The notes beneath the pieces are model-generated. The model did no database searches, was not told where the DNA came from, and worked only from the letters and a program-made list of their open reading frames with translations. A stretch of 64,000 nucleotides of DNA, taken from positions 434,001 to 498,000 of the forward strand of contig NZ_JACCFG010000004.1 in the NCBI RefSeq assembly GCF_013416555.1, written 5' to 3'. This document shows, piece by piece, positions 9,002-18,573 of this stretch (positions within the stretch are counted from its first letter, which is position 1; each line of letters opens with the position of its first letter). The translations under genes and the position numbers were made by a program. This DNA is from Sphingomonas sp. R-74633 (GTDB lineage Bacteria; Pseudomonadota; Alphaproteobacteria; Sphingomonadales; Sphingomonadaceae).

Positions 9002-10191
9002 TCGGCAAGCGGGTATTTCAGCCCGGTCGCGCAGTTGAACAGCACGACCTTTTCGTCGGGGCCGACCAGCCCTTCCGCCAGCGCCTTGCGCCACGCGGCC
9101 AGCGTCGCGCCGCCTTCGGGACAGAGCAGCAGCCCGTCCTTGCGCGCGGCATCGTCGACTGCCCGGGCAATGGCTTCGTCGCTCACCGCCATCGCCACGC
9201 CGCCGCTTTCGCGCACGGCATCGAGGATCAGGAAGTCGCCGACCGCCTGGGGCACGCGGATGCCCATCGCGATCGTGTGGGCGTCTTCCCAGCGGGTCGC
9301 GTGGCGCTCGCCCGCCCAGAAGGCGCGGACCATCGGCGCGCAACCCTCGGCCTGTACCGCGATCATCTTCGGGCGCTTCGAACCGATCCAGCCGAGCGCT
9401 TCCATCTCGGCAAACGCCTTCCACATGCCGATCAGCCCGGTGCCGCCGCCGGTCGGGTAGAAGATCGCATCGGGCAGCTCCCAGTCGAGCTGCTCGGCAA
9501 GCTCGAGGCCCATCGTCTTCTTGCCTTCGATCCGGTACGGCTCCTTGAGCGTCGAGAGGTCGAACCAGCCACGCTCCTTCGCCCCCTGCCCCACCAGCTT
9601 GCCGCAATCGTCGATCAGGCCGTTGACCCGGTAGACGCGCGCGCCCTGCGCGGCGATCTCGCGGACATTCACTTCGGGAGTATCAGCCGGGCAGAAGATC
9701 ACCGACTCGATACCGACCCGGCTGGCATAGGCGGCCGCGGCGGCGCCCGCATTGCCGTTGGTCGGCATCGCGATCGTGGTGACGCCCAGCTCCTTGGCCA
9801 TCGCGATCGCCATGACCAGCCCGCGCGCCTTGAACGAGCCGGTGGGCAGGCGCCCCTCGTCCTTCACCCAGAGATGCTTCGCGCCGACCTCGCGGGCGAG
9901 CGCATCGAGCGGGATGATCGGCGTGGCGATCTCGCCCAGGCTGACGATGTTTTGCGTCTGGCGGACGGGCAGCAGCTCGCGATATTTCCACAGGTCCGCC
10001 GGGCGGCGGGTGAGCGCGTCGCGGGGGAGCGCGGCGCTGGCGCCCTCCAGATCATAGCGCACGAGCAGCGGGCGGCCGACGCGCGAGAGGCCGTGGAGCT
10101 GGTCCGCCTCATAACGCTCGCCCGTCATCGAGCATTCGAGATGGGTGACGAAGGTCGGGCGATCGGTCGTCAGATTGGCGTCGTGGCGCAA
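8950..10191 (-). CDS. thrC: Threonine synthase, PLP fold type II
   Basis: Converts O-phosphohomoserine to threonine. 413 residues. The PLP lysine is K121 in TGSFKARG; TNGNAGAAAAAYA and PTGGGTGLIGMW line the phosphate and cofactor site. The N-terminal THLECSMTGERY motif is typical of plant-like threonine synthases and requires a start upstream of it; TTG at 10191, three bases beyond the upstream gene's stop, fits, although it is a rare start codon. A start at the internal ATG 10128 would remove that motif. The 3' end overlaps alkB on the opposite strand. Confidence 0.88.
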   Translation of the reverse strand: MRHDANLTTDRPTFVTHLECSMTGERYEADQLHGLSRVGRPLLVRYDLEGASAALPRDALTRRPADLWKYRELLPVRQTQNIVSLGEIATPIIPLDALAREVGAKHLWVKDEGRLPTGSFKARGLVMAIAMAKELGVTTIAMPTNGNAGAAAAAYASRVGIESVIFCPADTPEVNVREIAAQGARVYRVNGLIDDCGKLVGQGAKERGWFDLSTLKEPYRIEGKKTMGLELAEQLDWELPDAIFYPTGGGTGLIGMWKAFAEMEALGWIGSKRPKMIAVQAEGCAPMVRAFWAGERHATRWEDAHTIAMGIRVPQAVGDFLILDAVRESGGVAMAVSDEAIARAVDDAARKDGLLLCPEGGATLAAWRKALAEGLVGPDEKVVLFNCATGLKYPLADQSTTLDKNEPIDFAAL

Positions 10192-10193
10192 GC

Positions 10194-11375
10194 CTAGTCT
10201 CCGCGGGCGAGTTTCTCTTCGGTCGGCGTATAGGCCGATCGCGCGCCGGGTCCATCGGGGACGTCGCTGGCGAAATAGGCGACGCCGGTGCCGCTCGCCT
10301 TGTCGATCCACAGCCCGGCCTTGAGGCCATAGGCGTCGCCCGAATGGCCGAAGCGGCGCTTGCCGTCGCCGAACGGATCGTCGCGGCAGCCCTTGGTCGG
10401 CGTTGCCTGGAAAACGACCGCGAGGCCATAGCTGCAGGTCATGCCGCCGGTGGGCGTCTGCACCGAGATGTCGCCGCCGACATCGCCATTCTTGCCGTCA
10501 TAGGTCCAGAGCGGCGTCTCCATCAGCTTTACCGAGGTCGGGCGCAGGATGCGGACGCCGTCGAGCGTGCCGTTGCCCAGGAACATCCGGCCGACGCGCG
10601 CGAGGCCGCGCCCGGAGATGCGCAACCCGCCCTGCGGCGCGAAGATCGCGCCATTGGCGCCGGCACGCCAGACCGAGAGATCGCAGCTGCCGTCCCTGGC
10701 CGGGCTGACCGGGCATGCTGGTGGTGCGCCGTGGTTGTCGTCCTTGGTCGGCTTGTTCTCGCGGTACTGGACCACGGCGCGTGCGGCGGTCCCCGGTTTG
10801 CAGCTCGCCCAATTATAGCAGGCGTCGAGCTTCATCGGCTTGAGCACGAGCCGGTCCATCAGCTTGTCGAAGCGCTCGCCGGTGGCGCGCTCCATCACTG
10901 CGGCGATCACCGGGAAGTTGAAGTTGGTATAGGCCCACCAGCTGCCGGGCGCGTGCTGGGCGTCCCAGGCCTTGGGATCCCGGAGCACCGCGCGCATGTC
11001 GGCATCGAGCGGCAGGACATAATCGACCCGGTCGGTGAGGCTCGAGCGGTGCGAGAGCAGCAGGCGCAGCGTGATCTTCGCGTCCGGGAAGGCCGGGTTG
11101 CGCAGCGTCCAGCCGAGATAGCGCGACACATCGGCATCAAGATCGAGCTTCCCCTGCTCGACCAGCCGCAGCACGCCGATCGCGACGACCAGCTTGGAGA
11201 TCGAGGCGATGCGCACCGGATCGTCCGGGCTGATCGCGCGCTTCGCGGCGATGTCGGCCAGGCCGCTAGCGGTGATCGAAACCTCGCCTGCGCGATCAAA
11301 GGCGACCCGGACGCTCGCGACCGGCTGGACGATTGCCGGCTGGGGATCGGCGGCGGCGAGGAGGAAAGCGAGCAT
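10194..11375 (-). CDS. Serine hydrolase, class C beta-lactamase/DD-peptidase fold, exported
   Basis: 393 residues with a short hydrophobic N-terminus (MLAFLLAAA) that may act as an export signal. The active-site set is complete: SISK (S58, K61), WAYTN as the Y-x-N motif and GHSGDAYG replacing KTG. This is typical of beta-lactamase-related esterases and peptidases rather than clinical AmpC. Ends two bases before the threonine synthase start, so the two are probably cotranscribed. The substrate could be a D-amino-acid peptide or an ester; no resistance role is claimed. Confidence 0.8.
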   Translation of the reverse strand: MLAFLLAAADPQPAIVQPVASVRVAFDRAGEVSITASGLADIAAKRAISPDDPVRIASISKLVVAIGVLRLVEQGKLDLDADVSRYLGWTLRNPAFPDAKITLRLLLSHRSSLTDRVDYVLPLDADMRAVLRDPKAWDAQHAPGSWWAYTNFNFPVIAAVMERATGERFDKLMDRLVLKPMKLDACYNWASCKPGTAARAVVQYRENKPTKDDNHGAPPACPVSPARDGSCDLSVWRAGANGAIFAPQGGLRISGRGLARVGRMFLGNGTLDGVRILRPTSVKLMETPLWTYDGKNGDVGGDISVQTPTGGMTCSYGLAVVFQATPTKGCRDDPFGDGKRRFGHSGDAYGLKAGLWIDKASGTGVAYFASDVPDGPGARSAYTPTEEKLARGD

Positions 11376-11400
11376 CGGAATACCTTCGATGGTTCGGACA

Positions 11401-11434
11401 AAAAGAAAAGGCCGGGGCGATGGGCCCCGGCCTT
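11401..11434 (-). terminator. Rho-independent terminator of the TonB receptor gene
   Basis: An 11-bp stem, AAGGCCGGGGC pairing with GCCCCGGCCTT around a 5-base loop (11408-11434). On the minus strand it is followed by a T-rich run (TTCTTTT). It lies 25 bases after the receptor's stop. Confidence 0.8.
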
Positions 11435-11459
11435 CCCAAAATCACCGGTTATCCGGGGA

Positions 11460-14400
11460 TCAGAACTTGACCTCGGCAGCGACGGTGAACGAGCGGCCAC
11501 GCGGATCCGCGACGCGCGGGTCCCACGAGCTGCCGGCACCCGAGTTGCCGTCATAGGTGATGGTGAAGGGCGGATCGGTGTTGAAGATGTTCCGCACGCC
11601 CATGGTCAGCTTGTAGCCCGGCGCGAGGCCGACGAAGCTGATCGAGGCGTTGTAGACGATATAGTCGTCGGTCCGCTTGTTATAGTCGGGCCGGGTGACG
11701 GTGCCTGCCGCGATGCCCGGCAGGGCGCCGTTCTTGAAGCCCTGGCGGAAGATCTGGCTGAACGAGAACGACCAGTCGTCGTTCGACCAGCTGATGAACG
11801 CGTTGTGCTTCCACTTGATGCCGAGATCGCCGGCATAGCTGAACACGCCGATCAGGCTCGGGCCATAGGCCGAAGTGGGGGTGAGCTTCTCGCGCTTCTT
11901 GAGCAGCAGCGTGCCGTCGAGACCGCTCGAGAAACGCCCACCGAGCGCCTCGAAGCTGTCACGATACGAGAACTCGATGCCCTGGGTGCGGCGCGAACCG
12001 GCATTGATCCAGCGATCGTCGATCACGCCCACCGTGTTGGTGACCGGATCGCGCAGGAAGCGATCCGAGAACAGCGACGCATTGTCGATGAGCTGACGCA
12101 GCGTGAGCAGCTGGATCGTGTTGTCGACCGCGATCGACCACCAGTCGGCCGACAGGCTCATGCCCGTGATCGGCTGGAACACGACACCGGCGCTGAACTG
12201 CTTCGCCGTTTCCGGACGCAGGCCTGCGGTGCCACCCGTCCAGATGTTCGGACGGATCTGCGCGCAAGGCTGGCCGCTGCCGAAGTTGCTGGTCGGCACG
12301 CCGCCCGGGCAAGCCACCGGATCGGCGATGTCCGAACCGGCATAGGGCGATTCCGTGATGCCGTTATAGATCTGGTTGAACGTCGGCACGCGGAAGCTGG
12401 TGTTGTACGAGCCGCGGAACATCAGCTCGTTGATCGGACGGTACTTGAACGCGATCTTCGGGTTCTTGGTGCTGCCGAAGCCGGTGTAATCGTCGATACG
12501 GCCCGCCAGCGTCAGCTCGAAGCCCTTGAACAGCGGCACGAGCAATTCGGCATAGGCCGCCTTCACGTCGCGGGTCTTGGGGGTGAGCGCGTTGACGTTG
12601 TCGAACGCCGCCAGGAAGATCACCGGTGCAGCCGCCGCAGCGGCGGCCGAGCCGTTGAACTCATAGGTTTCGCGACGATAGTCGACGCCGGCCGCGAGCT
12701 GGACGTCGCCGCCCCAGATCCCGAACAGCGGACCCGAGATCGAGGCATCCGCCTGCTTCACTTCATAGCGGCCGCCATAGAGCGTCGCGCCGTAAGCCGA
12801 GGCGGAATCGAGCGCGGCGAGGCCGGCTGCGGTCTGGACCTCGCTGAACGGGTTGATCAGGCCCGAGTTCATCACGCCGACCAGGCCGCGGGCCTGCTGG
12901 CCATTGATCAGGCCGACCCCGGCAACCGCCGGTGCGTTCGGATCATAGGCACCGTTGGCGAGCGTGCCGCGATAGTAATAGCCGCTGCCGAGCACCGACG
13001 AGCTCTCGCTGCGTGCATAGGACGCGCCGGCGCGATAGTCCCACCCGGTCCACAGCGGACCCTCGGCGCTCAGCGCCGCACGGAACGTGTTGGTGTTGGT
13101 GCGATACTCACGCGGGCCGCAGGGAATGCAGCGCCAGCGATAGGAGATCGGCTGGCCGTAGCGCGCATTGAGCGCCGCGATCTGCGCAGTGCGGTTCGGG
13201 TTCGACGCGACGTCGAAGGCCGAGCGGATCGAATTGAACACCGTGTTGTACTGCGCGGTCGTCGCCGCATTCAGCGGATAGGCGATCGGCAGGTTGGTGG
13301 TGTTCGCGGTGAGCTGCGCGTTCGAGAAGCTCTTCGCCGAATCCGCATCCGAACCGGTGACTTCGAACGCGACCTGGTGGTCGCCGGCGATCCGCCACGT
13401 TGCCTTGGTATAATAGGTCAGCGTCTGGATCGGCTGCTGGATCACCGCGGCGCGGCCCGTGTCCCACGAGCAAGCATATTGCGCGCTGGGCGTGTTCCAC
13501 AGCTGCTCGTCATAGGCCATGCCGCCGTCGATCGAGCCGCAGCCTGCGCCGCCCGGCAGGTCGAGGATGTTGATGCCGCCCGAAGCGCCATTGGCGCCGT
13601 TCGGCAGCGTGAGCGTCAGGCCGGTGAGCAGCGTGCCGCCCGCAGTGATGCTGCCCGGCTGGGTGTTCGCACCGATGTTGAACGCAGTCGCGATCGGCGT
13701 GCCGCGCGTATCGACCGAAAGGCCGCGGCGGGGCTGGTTGCCGTTGACGAAATCGCGGTCCGAGCCGCGCAGGATCTGGTTCCAGCTATAGGCGACCGCG
13801 CCCATCACGTTGAAACCGTCCTCGTCGAGGTCGCCATAGCCCGCGACGCCGCCGATGCGGTAGATGTTGCCACCGCCCTGCTCGGTAGTGTCGGTGAAGC
13901 CGTTGAGGCTGATCCCCTGGAAGTCCTTCTTGGTGATGAAGTTGATCACGCCGCCGACCGCGTCGGTGCCGTAGATCGCCGAGGCGCCGTCCTTGAGGAC
14001 TTCGACGCGCTCGATCGCCGCGAACGGGATCTGGTTGACGTCGACCGCGGAGCCCGAAAGGCCGTGCGCAGCGACGCGGCGGCCGTTGAGCAGCACGAGC
14101 GTGGCGCCCGCGCCCTGGCCGCGCAGATTGGCGGCGGACAGGCCGTTGGTGCCGCGCTGGGCGCCGGTCACGACGTCCGAGTTCGAAGCGAGGTTGTCCG
14201 CGCCCGAGCCGCTCGAGGTCAGGAACATCATCAGCTGCTCAGGGCTGCTGATGCCGTTCCGCGTGATTTCCTGCTGCGTGATGATCTGGAGCGGCAGCGC
14301 CGAATTGTTCGGATCCTGCTTGATGCGCGAGCCGGTGACGACGATCTCGTTACCCTTGCTCTGCTTGCCCTCGGTCTCATCCGCGCTGGTGGTCGGAACT

Positions 14401-14537
14401 GCCCCCGTCGGCGTCGCAGCCTCCTGGGTGGTGTCCTGCGTGCCCGTGGTCTGCGCCCAAGCCGGCATGGCGCTTGCCATGGCTGCGAACGCAACACCCG
14501 AGACGAGAATCCTTCTGAAAGCCCTCGCTTCGATCAT
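11460..14537 (-). CDS. TonB-dependent outer-membrane receptor (1025 residues)
   Basis: A signal peptide ends near AWAQ. The plug domain follows, with NEIVVTGSRIKQD, LVLLNGRRVA and IERVEVLKDGASAIYGTDAVGGVINF, then a long beta-barrel that closes on a terminal Phe (TVAAEVKF). A TonB box may lie around EIVVTG. This is the large sphingomonad or xanthomonad type used for peptides and oligosaccharides, without the N-terminal STN signalling domain. Its own terminator follows. It is divergent from an AmpG-like permease and peptidase genes, so peptidic or muropeptide cargo is the best guess, by context only. Confidence 0.9.
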   Translation of the reverse strand: MIEARAFRRILVSGVAFAAMASAMPAWAQTTGTQDTTQEAATPTGAVPTTSADETEGKQSKGNEIVVTGSRIKQDPNNSALPLQIITQQEITRNGISSPEQLMMFLTSSGSGADNLASNSDVVTGAQRGTNGLSAANLRGQGAGATLVLLNGRRVAAHGLSGSAVDVNQIPFAAIERVEVLKDGASAIYGTDAVGGVINFITKKDFQGISLNGFTDTTEQGGGNIYRIGGVAGYGDLDEDGFNVMGAVAYSWNQILRGSDRDFVNGNQPRRGLSVDTRGTPIATAFNIGANTQPGSITAGGTLLTGLTLTLPNGANGASGGINILDLPGGAGCGSIDGGMAYDEQLWNTPSAQYACSWDTGRAAVIQQPIQTLTYYTKATWRIAGDHQVAFEVTGSDADSAKSFSNAQLTANTTNLPIAYPLNAATTAQYNTVFNSIRSAFDVASNPNRTAQIAALNARYGQPISYRWRCIPCGPREYRTNTNTFRAALSAEGPLWTGWDYRAGASYARSESSSVLGSGYYYRGTLANGAYDPNAPAVAGVGLINGQQARGLVGVMNSGLINPFSEVQTAAGLAALDSASAYGATLYGGRYEVKQADASISGPLFGIWGGDVQLAAGVDYRRETYEFNGSAAAAAAAPVIFLAAFDNVNALTPKTRDVKAAYAELLVPLFKGFELTLAGRIDDYTGFGSTKNPKIAFKYRPINELMFRGSYNTSFRVPTFNQIYNGITESPYAGSDIADPVACPGGVPTSNFGSGQPCAQIRPNIWTGGTAGLRPETAKQFSAGVVFQPITGMSLSADWWSIAVDNTIQLLTLRQLIDNASLFSDRFLRDPVTNTVGVIDDRWINAGSRRTQGIEFSYRDSFEALGGRFSSGLDGTLLLKKREKLTPTSAYGPSLIGVFSYAGDLGIKWKHNAFISWSNDDWSFSFSQIFRQGFKNGALPGIAAGTVTRPDYNKRTDDYIVYNASISFVGLAPGYKLTMGVRNIFNTDPPFTITYDGNSGAGSSWDPRVADPRGRSFTVAAEVKF

Positions 14538-14767
14538 GTTGTATTACCCCCTGAAACCGCATTTCCCGCGCGGTGAGAGGACATTAGGTACCAAGAATGT
14601 TGCGCCGCGCCATAGTTTCTGTTCCCCAAACCATAACCCGATGGCATCAAATGAGACGATTGTGCGTGAAAGCGTGACACAGCTGCAACACAAGCTCGCT
14701 AGCACTGCCATTGACTGCGTCCGCGCCCCGGCCGAGCACTAGGGAAACCAGGATCAGGGGAGCCAAA
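14538..14767. other. Divergent regulatory gap between TonB receptor and leader ORF/AmpG-like gene
   Basis: About 230 bases, less GC-rich than the flanking genes. An AGGGGG ribosome-binding sequence precedes the receptor start. I could not place a convincing -35/-10 pair on either strand, and no further coding potential was seen. Confidence 0.5.
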
Positions 14768-14803
14768 ATGCCGAATTCCGACGGGCCGATGCCGCGTGAC
14801 TGA
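14768..14803 (+). CDS. Possible 11-codon leader ORF overlapping the permease start
   Basis: ATG CCG AAT ... GAC TGA encodes MPNSDGPMPRD. It is preceded by CAGGGGAGCC, a much better ribosome-binding sequence than the one before the permease's GTG at 14796. The leader stop lies 5 bases inside the permease gene, an arrangement compatible with translational coupling or attenuation. It may also be chance. Confidence 0.35.
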   Translation: MPNSDGPMPRD

Positions 14804-16346
14804 CGCCCCGATTCCAGCTGCGGCGGCGCTTCGCCCGGGCGCGGGGCGGATGGGCCTGTACCTGCTCCTGGGCTTTGCCGCCGGCCTGCCCTTTTATCTG
14901 TTCAGCGCCACGCTCTCGCTCCGCCTGGCCAAGCATGGCGTCGACATCGTCATCATCGGCTTCTTCGCCTGGGTGTCGTTGATGTCGACGATCAAGTTTG
15001 CCTGGGCGCCGCTGCTCGAGAAGTACGACGTCCCCGGCTTCGGCCGCTTCTGGGGCAAGCGCCCCGGCTGGATCATGCTCTCGCAGCTCGCGATCTTCGC
15101 CTCCGCGCTCGGCATGGCTTTCACTGCGAAGGATACCAGCCTGCCGCTGACCGCGCTGTTCGCGGTGCTGCTCGCCTTCTGGACCAGCACGCTCGAGATC
15201 GCCGCCGATGGCTGGCGCGTCGAGCTGGCGCCGCATGCCGACGAGCAGGGCCCGCTCGTCGCCGCGAACCAATGGGGCTATCGCACCTCGATGGTGATCG
15301 CCAGCGGCGGAGCGATCTTCCTCGCCGACAAGTTCGACTGGACGATCGCCTATCTGGCAGTCGCGGTGCTGGCCTTCCTGCCCTTCCCCGTCCTCGCCGC
15401 GCTCCGGCCCGGGCATGCGGACGCCAGCGGACGGATGGCCGCATTGCTCACCGGCACGCTCGCCAGCCTCGGCGCGATCGTGGCGAGCATCGTCGCGGTC
15501 GGCGCGGTCGGCTGGGTGCTGCTCGCGGCCATCGGCTCGGTCGGGATCAGCAACCCCGGCGTGGCGAGCTATTGGGTGTTCGGCGTCTGCCTGCTGCCCT
15601 TCATCCTGCTCGGCGTCGCCGTGCCTTGGCTCAGGAAACTGCCCTGGGACGCCCCGCTACGCCGCTCGGCAGCGGTCGGCCCCTATGTCGATGTGGCGTG
15701 GCGTTATGGGATCGTGGTGATCCCGATCCTGCTGTTCGTCTCGGTCTATCGCACCGGCGACGTGATGGCGAACACGCTGTCGCATCCGCTGTTCAACGCG
15801 CTCGGCTACAGCCTAAAGTCGATCGCCGCCGCCGACGCCTATGTCGCGCTGGTCGCGGGTATTCTGGGCGTGACGATGGGCGGCATCCTGGCAGCCAAGG
15901 CGCCGATGGGCTGGGCACTGGTGATCGGCGGGATCATGTCCGCACTGTCGAACTGGATCTTCGCCTGGCTGGCGCATCAGGCACCGGGTGGGCCAATTTG
16001 GTTCTCGCTGTTCGGGCTCCAGGTGACCGCGGGCGATTTCGACCTCTACCTCGCCATGGCGCTCGACCAGTTCGGGCATGGCTTTGAAGGCGCGGTGTTC
16101 GTCGTCTACCTCTCGTTGCTGGTCAATCCGCGCTTCCCGAGCGCGCAATATGCGCTGTTTTCGGGCCTCGCCTTCCTGATCCCCCGCCTTCTCGCCGGGC
16201 TGTCGGGCGTGTTCCAGAAGGCGATCGGCTATGACGGCTTCTTCCTCATGGCCGGGGCGATGAGCCTGGGCGCGCTGATCTTCCTGCCCTTCATCGTCGG
16301 CGCCAGGCCCAAGCCCGATGATACCCCGGCCGGGGCCACCGCATGA
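14796..16346 (+). CDS. AmpG-like MFS permease
   Basis: 516 residues with about 14 hydrophobic segments, beginning with GRMGLYLLLGFAAGLPFYLF. The length, the LPFYLF opening and WAPLLEKYDVPGFGRFWGKR after the second or third helix resemble the AmpG muropeptide-permease family. AmpG carries anhydro-muropeptides from periplasm to cytoplasm in wall recycling. The GTG start is chosen because it begins a compact N-terminus just inside the leader ORF. The stop overlaps the next gene's ATG by 4 bases, starting a three-gene unit with a beta-lactamase-fold hydrolase and a dipeptidase. Uptake of another small peptide or glycan is possible. Confidence 0.75.
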   Translation: MTDAPIPAAAALRPGAGRMGLYLLLGFAAGLPFYLFSATLSLRLAKHGVDIVIIGFFAWVSLMSTIKFAWAPLLEKYDVPGFGRFWGKRPGWIMLSQLAIFASALGMAFTAKDTSLPLTALFAVLLAFWTSTLEIAADGWRVELAPHADEQGPLVAANQWGYRTSMVIASGGAIFLADKFDWTIAYLAVAVLAFLPFPVLAALRPGHADASGRMAALLTGTLASLGAIVASIVAVGAVGWVLLAAIGSVGISNPGVASYWVFGVCLLPFILLGVAVPWLRKLPWDAPLRRSAAVGPYVDVAWRYGIVVIPILLFVSVYRTGDVMANTLSHPLFNALGYSLKSIAAADAYVALVAGILGVTMGGILAAKAPMGWALVIGGIMSALSNWIFAWLAHQAPGGPIWFSLFGLQVTAGDFDLYLAMALDQFGHGFEGAVFVVYLSLLVNPRFPSAQYALFSGLAFLIPRLLAGLSGVFQKAIGYDGFFLMAGAMSLGALIFLPFIVGARPKPDDTPAGATA

Positions 16347-17344
16347 TCGAGGCAGCTTTCGCACCTGCCGCCGAGGCCGTGGCATCCGGGCGCATTCCGG
16401 GCGCCACGCTCGGCGTGGTCGCAGCGGACGGGCGGCGCTGGGTAACGCATATCGGCATGGCCGCACTTGTCCCCGAACCCGAGCCGCTGACGCTCGACCA
16501 CTGGTTCGACCTCGCCTCGGTTTCCAAGGTGGTGGCGACGACCACAATGATCCTGAAGCTGGCCGACGAGGGGCGGATCGACCTCGACGCGCCGCTGACC
16601 ACGGCGATCCCGGACCTGCGCCAGTATGACGTGGCGGGCGCCTATGAGCGTACCCTCACCTTCCGTGACTGCCTGGCGCACCGCACGCTCTTTCCCGCGG
16701 TCGAACCGATCTACACCTATGGCGACGATCCCGATCGGCTGCGCGCCTTCGTGCTCCAGCGCGAATGGAAACACATCCCCGAGCCGGTCTATTCGGACAT
16801 CAACTTCCTGCTGCTCGGCATCGCGATCGAGCGAATCACGGGCAAGCCGCTGGGCGAATGGCCGCTGGGCGAAGGGCTGAGCTACGGCCCGCCTCCCGGC
16901 CCGGCCGTCGCGACCGAGCGCTGCATGTGGCAGAACCGCGTGCTCAAGGGCGAGGTGCATGACGAGAATTGCCGCGCGATGGGCGGGCAGACGGGCCATG
17001 CCGGGCTGTTCGGCACCGTCGCCGGCGTGCTCGACTTCGCCGAGGGGGTGCTGACCGGCAGCTTCTCCGACGCCATGCTCGCGGCGATCCGCACCCCGCA
17101 ATATTCGCACCGCACCTGCGGCTGGGAGCGCAAGTTCGCCGGCTGGTCGGGCGGGCAGGCCTGCTCCGACGAGACGATCGGGCACACGGGCTTCACCGGC
17201 ACCGGGCTGTGGATTGATTTCGAGCGCGGCCTCGCCTGGACTTTGCTCACCAACCGCGTCCATCCGACGCGCCATTTCGACAGCGGCATCTTCGTGCTGC
17301 GCCCCGCGACGGGGGATGCCGTCATCACTGCCTGGGAGGCCTAA
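16343..17344 (+). CDS. Cytoplasmic serine hydrolase, beta-lactamase/transpeptidase fold
   Basis: 333 residues, no signal peptide. S59-x-x-K62 in DLASVSKVV is the catalytic pair, YSDIN stands at the Y-x-N position, and GHTGFTGTGLWID replaces KTG. Lack of a signal peptide beside an AmpG-like importer suggests it acts on imported wall fragments or peptides in the cytoplasm, as proposed for similar proteins in muropeptide clusters. Overlaps the permease by 4 bases and abuts the dipeptidase with no gap. The exact reaction (esterase, amidase or D-peptidase) cannot be told from sequence. Confidence 0.78.
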   Translation: MIEAAFAPAAEAVASGRIPGATLGVVAADGRRWVTHIGMAALVPEPEPLTLDHWFDLASVSKVVATTTMILKLADEGRIDLDAPLTTAIPDLRQYDVAGAYERTLTFRDCLAHRTLFPAVEPIYTYGDDPDRLRAFVLQREWKHIPEPVYSDINFLLLGIAIERITGKPLGEWPLGEGLSYGPPPGPAVATERCMWQNRVLKGEVHDENCRAMGGQTGHAGLFGTVAGVLDFAEGVLTGSFSDAMLAAIRTPQYSHRTCGWERKFAGWSGGQACSDETIGHTGFTGTGLWIDFERGLAWTLLTNRVHPTRHFDSGIFVLRPATGDAVITAWEA

Positions 17345-18529
17345 ATGATCTCGTTGCTTGCCCTCGCCATCGCCCTTGCGGGACCCGATAGCGACACCCC
17401 CTCCCCCGCCGACCGGCTGGCGCATCAGCAGATGCTGGTGCTCGACACGCATATCGACACGCCCGAGCTGTTCGAGCATCCCGGCTGGAAGTTCGACGAG
17501 TGGCACGACCGCGACTTCGACAAGAGCCAGATCGACCTGCCGCGCATGGAGCAGGGCGGGCTCGATGGCGGCTTCTTCGCCGTCTACACCTCGCAGGGCC
17601 CACTGACCCCCGAAGGCTATGCCAAGGCGCGCGACGGGGCACTTACCCGCGAGATGTGGATCCAGCGCGTCGTGGCGGCGAACCCCGACAAGATGGAGTT
17701 CGCGACCACGCCCGAGGACGCCTACCGGATCAACAAGGCCGGCAAGCGCATCGTCTTCCAGTCGATCGAGAACAGCTATCCGCTGGGCGAGGATCTGACG
17801 CTGCTCAAATGGTATTATGACCAGGGCGTGCGCCTCGCCGGGCCGATCCATTTCCGCAACAACCAGTTCGGCGACAGCGCCACCGACAAGCCCAAATGGA
17901 ACGGCCTCTCCCCGCTCGGCAAGCAATGGGTGGCCGAGATGAACCGGCTGGGCATGATCATCGACGTCAGCCACTCGTCGGACGACGTGTTCGACCAGGT
18001 GCTGGCGCTGTCGAAGACGCCGTTCATCGCTTCGCACTCGGGCCCCAAGGCGATCTTCAACCACCCGCGCAACCTCGACGACGAGCGGATGCGCAAGCTC
18101 GCCAAGGCGGGCGGCGTGCTGCAGGTCAACAGCGTCTATCTGGTCGAGGGCGACCATAATGCCGAGCGCAACAAGATCTCCGATCGCCAGGACAATTGGC
18201 ATGCGCTTTCGGATGCCGAGCAGAAGAAGCTCATCGCCGACAAGGCCAAGGCCGATGCGACCAACCCCTATCAGGGTGCCGATTTCGAGCTGTTCATGAA
18301 GAGCCTGCTCCACTGCATCGCCGTGATGGGCGTCGACCATGTCGGCATCGGCGCCGACTGGGACGGCGGCGGCGGCGTGCGCGGGATGGAAGACATCACT
18401 GCGCTGCCCAAGGTCACCGCGCGGCTGCGCAAGGAAGGCTATTCGGACGGCGACATCGAGAAGATCTGGAGCGGCAACGTGCTGCGCGTGCTCAAGCAGG
18501 TCGAGGACTACGCCGCGAAGGCAAAATAA
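17345..18529 (+). CDS. Membrane dipeptidase, peptidase family M19
   Basis: 394 residues, zinc metallopeptidase of the renal-dipeptidase family, which cleaves dipeptides and often accepts a C-terminal D-residue. Metal ligands lie in LDTHIDTP (H36, D38), in the glutamate-bearing FQSIENSYPL stretch, and in DVSHSS and ASHSGPK; GIGADWDGGGG is the usual fourth block. The N-terminus MISLLALAIALAGPDS is a short export or anchor segment. Third gene of the permease unit, ATG immediately after the previous TAA. D-residue tolerance would suit muropeptide breakdown. Confidence 0.88.
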   Translation: MISLLALAIALAGPDSDTPSPADRLAHQQMLVLDTHIDTPELFEHPGWKFDEWHDRDFDKSQIDLPRMEQGGLDGGFFAVYTSQGPLTPEGYAKARDGALTREMWIQRVVAANPDKMEFATTPEDAYRINKAGKRIVFQSIENSYPLGEDLTLLKWYYDQGVRLAGPIHFRNNQFGDSATDKPKWNGLSPLGKQWVAEMNRLGMIIDVSHSSDDVFDQVLALSKTPFIASHSGPKAIFNHPRNLDDERMRKLAKAGGVLQVNSVYLVEGDHNAERNKISDRQDNWHALSDAEQKKLIADKAKADATNPYQGADFELFMKSLLHCIAVMGVDHVGIGADWDGGGGVRGMEDITALPKVTARLRKEGYSDGDIEKIWSGNVLRVLKQVEDYAAKAK

Positions 18530-18537
18530 CCTTCATT

Positions 18538-18563
18538 CCCTCTCCCGCTTTCGCGGGAGAGGG
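18538..18563. terminator. Palindrome between convergent genes, probable two-way terminator
   Basis: A perfect 11-bp stem, CCCTCTCCCGC with GCGGGAGAGGG, around a TTTC loop. It shares the CCCTCTCCC core with the element at 45742-45806. It sits 8 bases after the dipeptidase stop and 10 bases from the dacB stop. Confidence 0.7.
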
Positions 18564-18573
18564 AAATCTCGGC

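Noticed and set aside
10194..11375. Exported serine hydrolase as an antibiotic-resistance beta-lactamase.
   Set aside because: The KTG position is HSG and the neighbours are metabolic, which fits esterase or peptidase relatives better; no resistance claim is supported.
10344..14576. A 1410-codon open frame on the plus strand opposite the TonB receptor and serine hydrolase genes.
   Set aside because: Rich in Arg, Ala and Asp with no domain; it mirrors the codon pattern of the minus-strand genes, as expected in GC-rich DNA.
14768..16346. Leader ORF and permease as one frameshifted gene.
   Set aside because: The permease N-terminus is complete from its GTG and the leader encodes no membrane or family motif.
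16229..18340. A 703-codon minus-strand frame across the serine hydrolase and dipeptidase genes.
   Set aside because: Spans two convincing genes on the other strand and shows only shadow composition.
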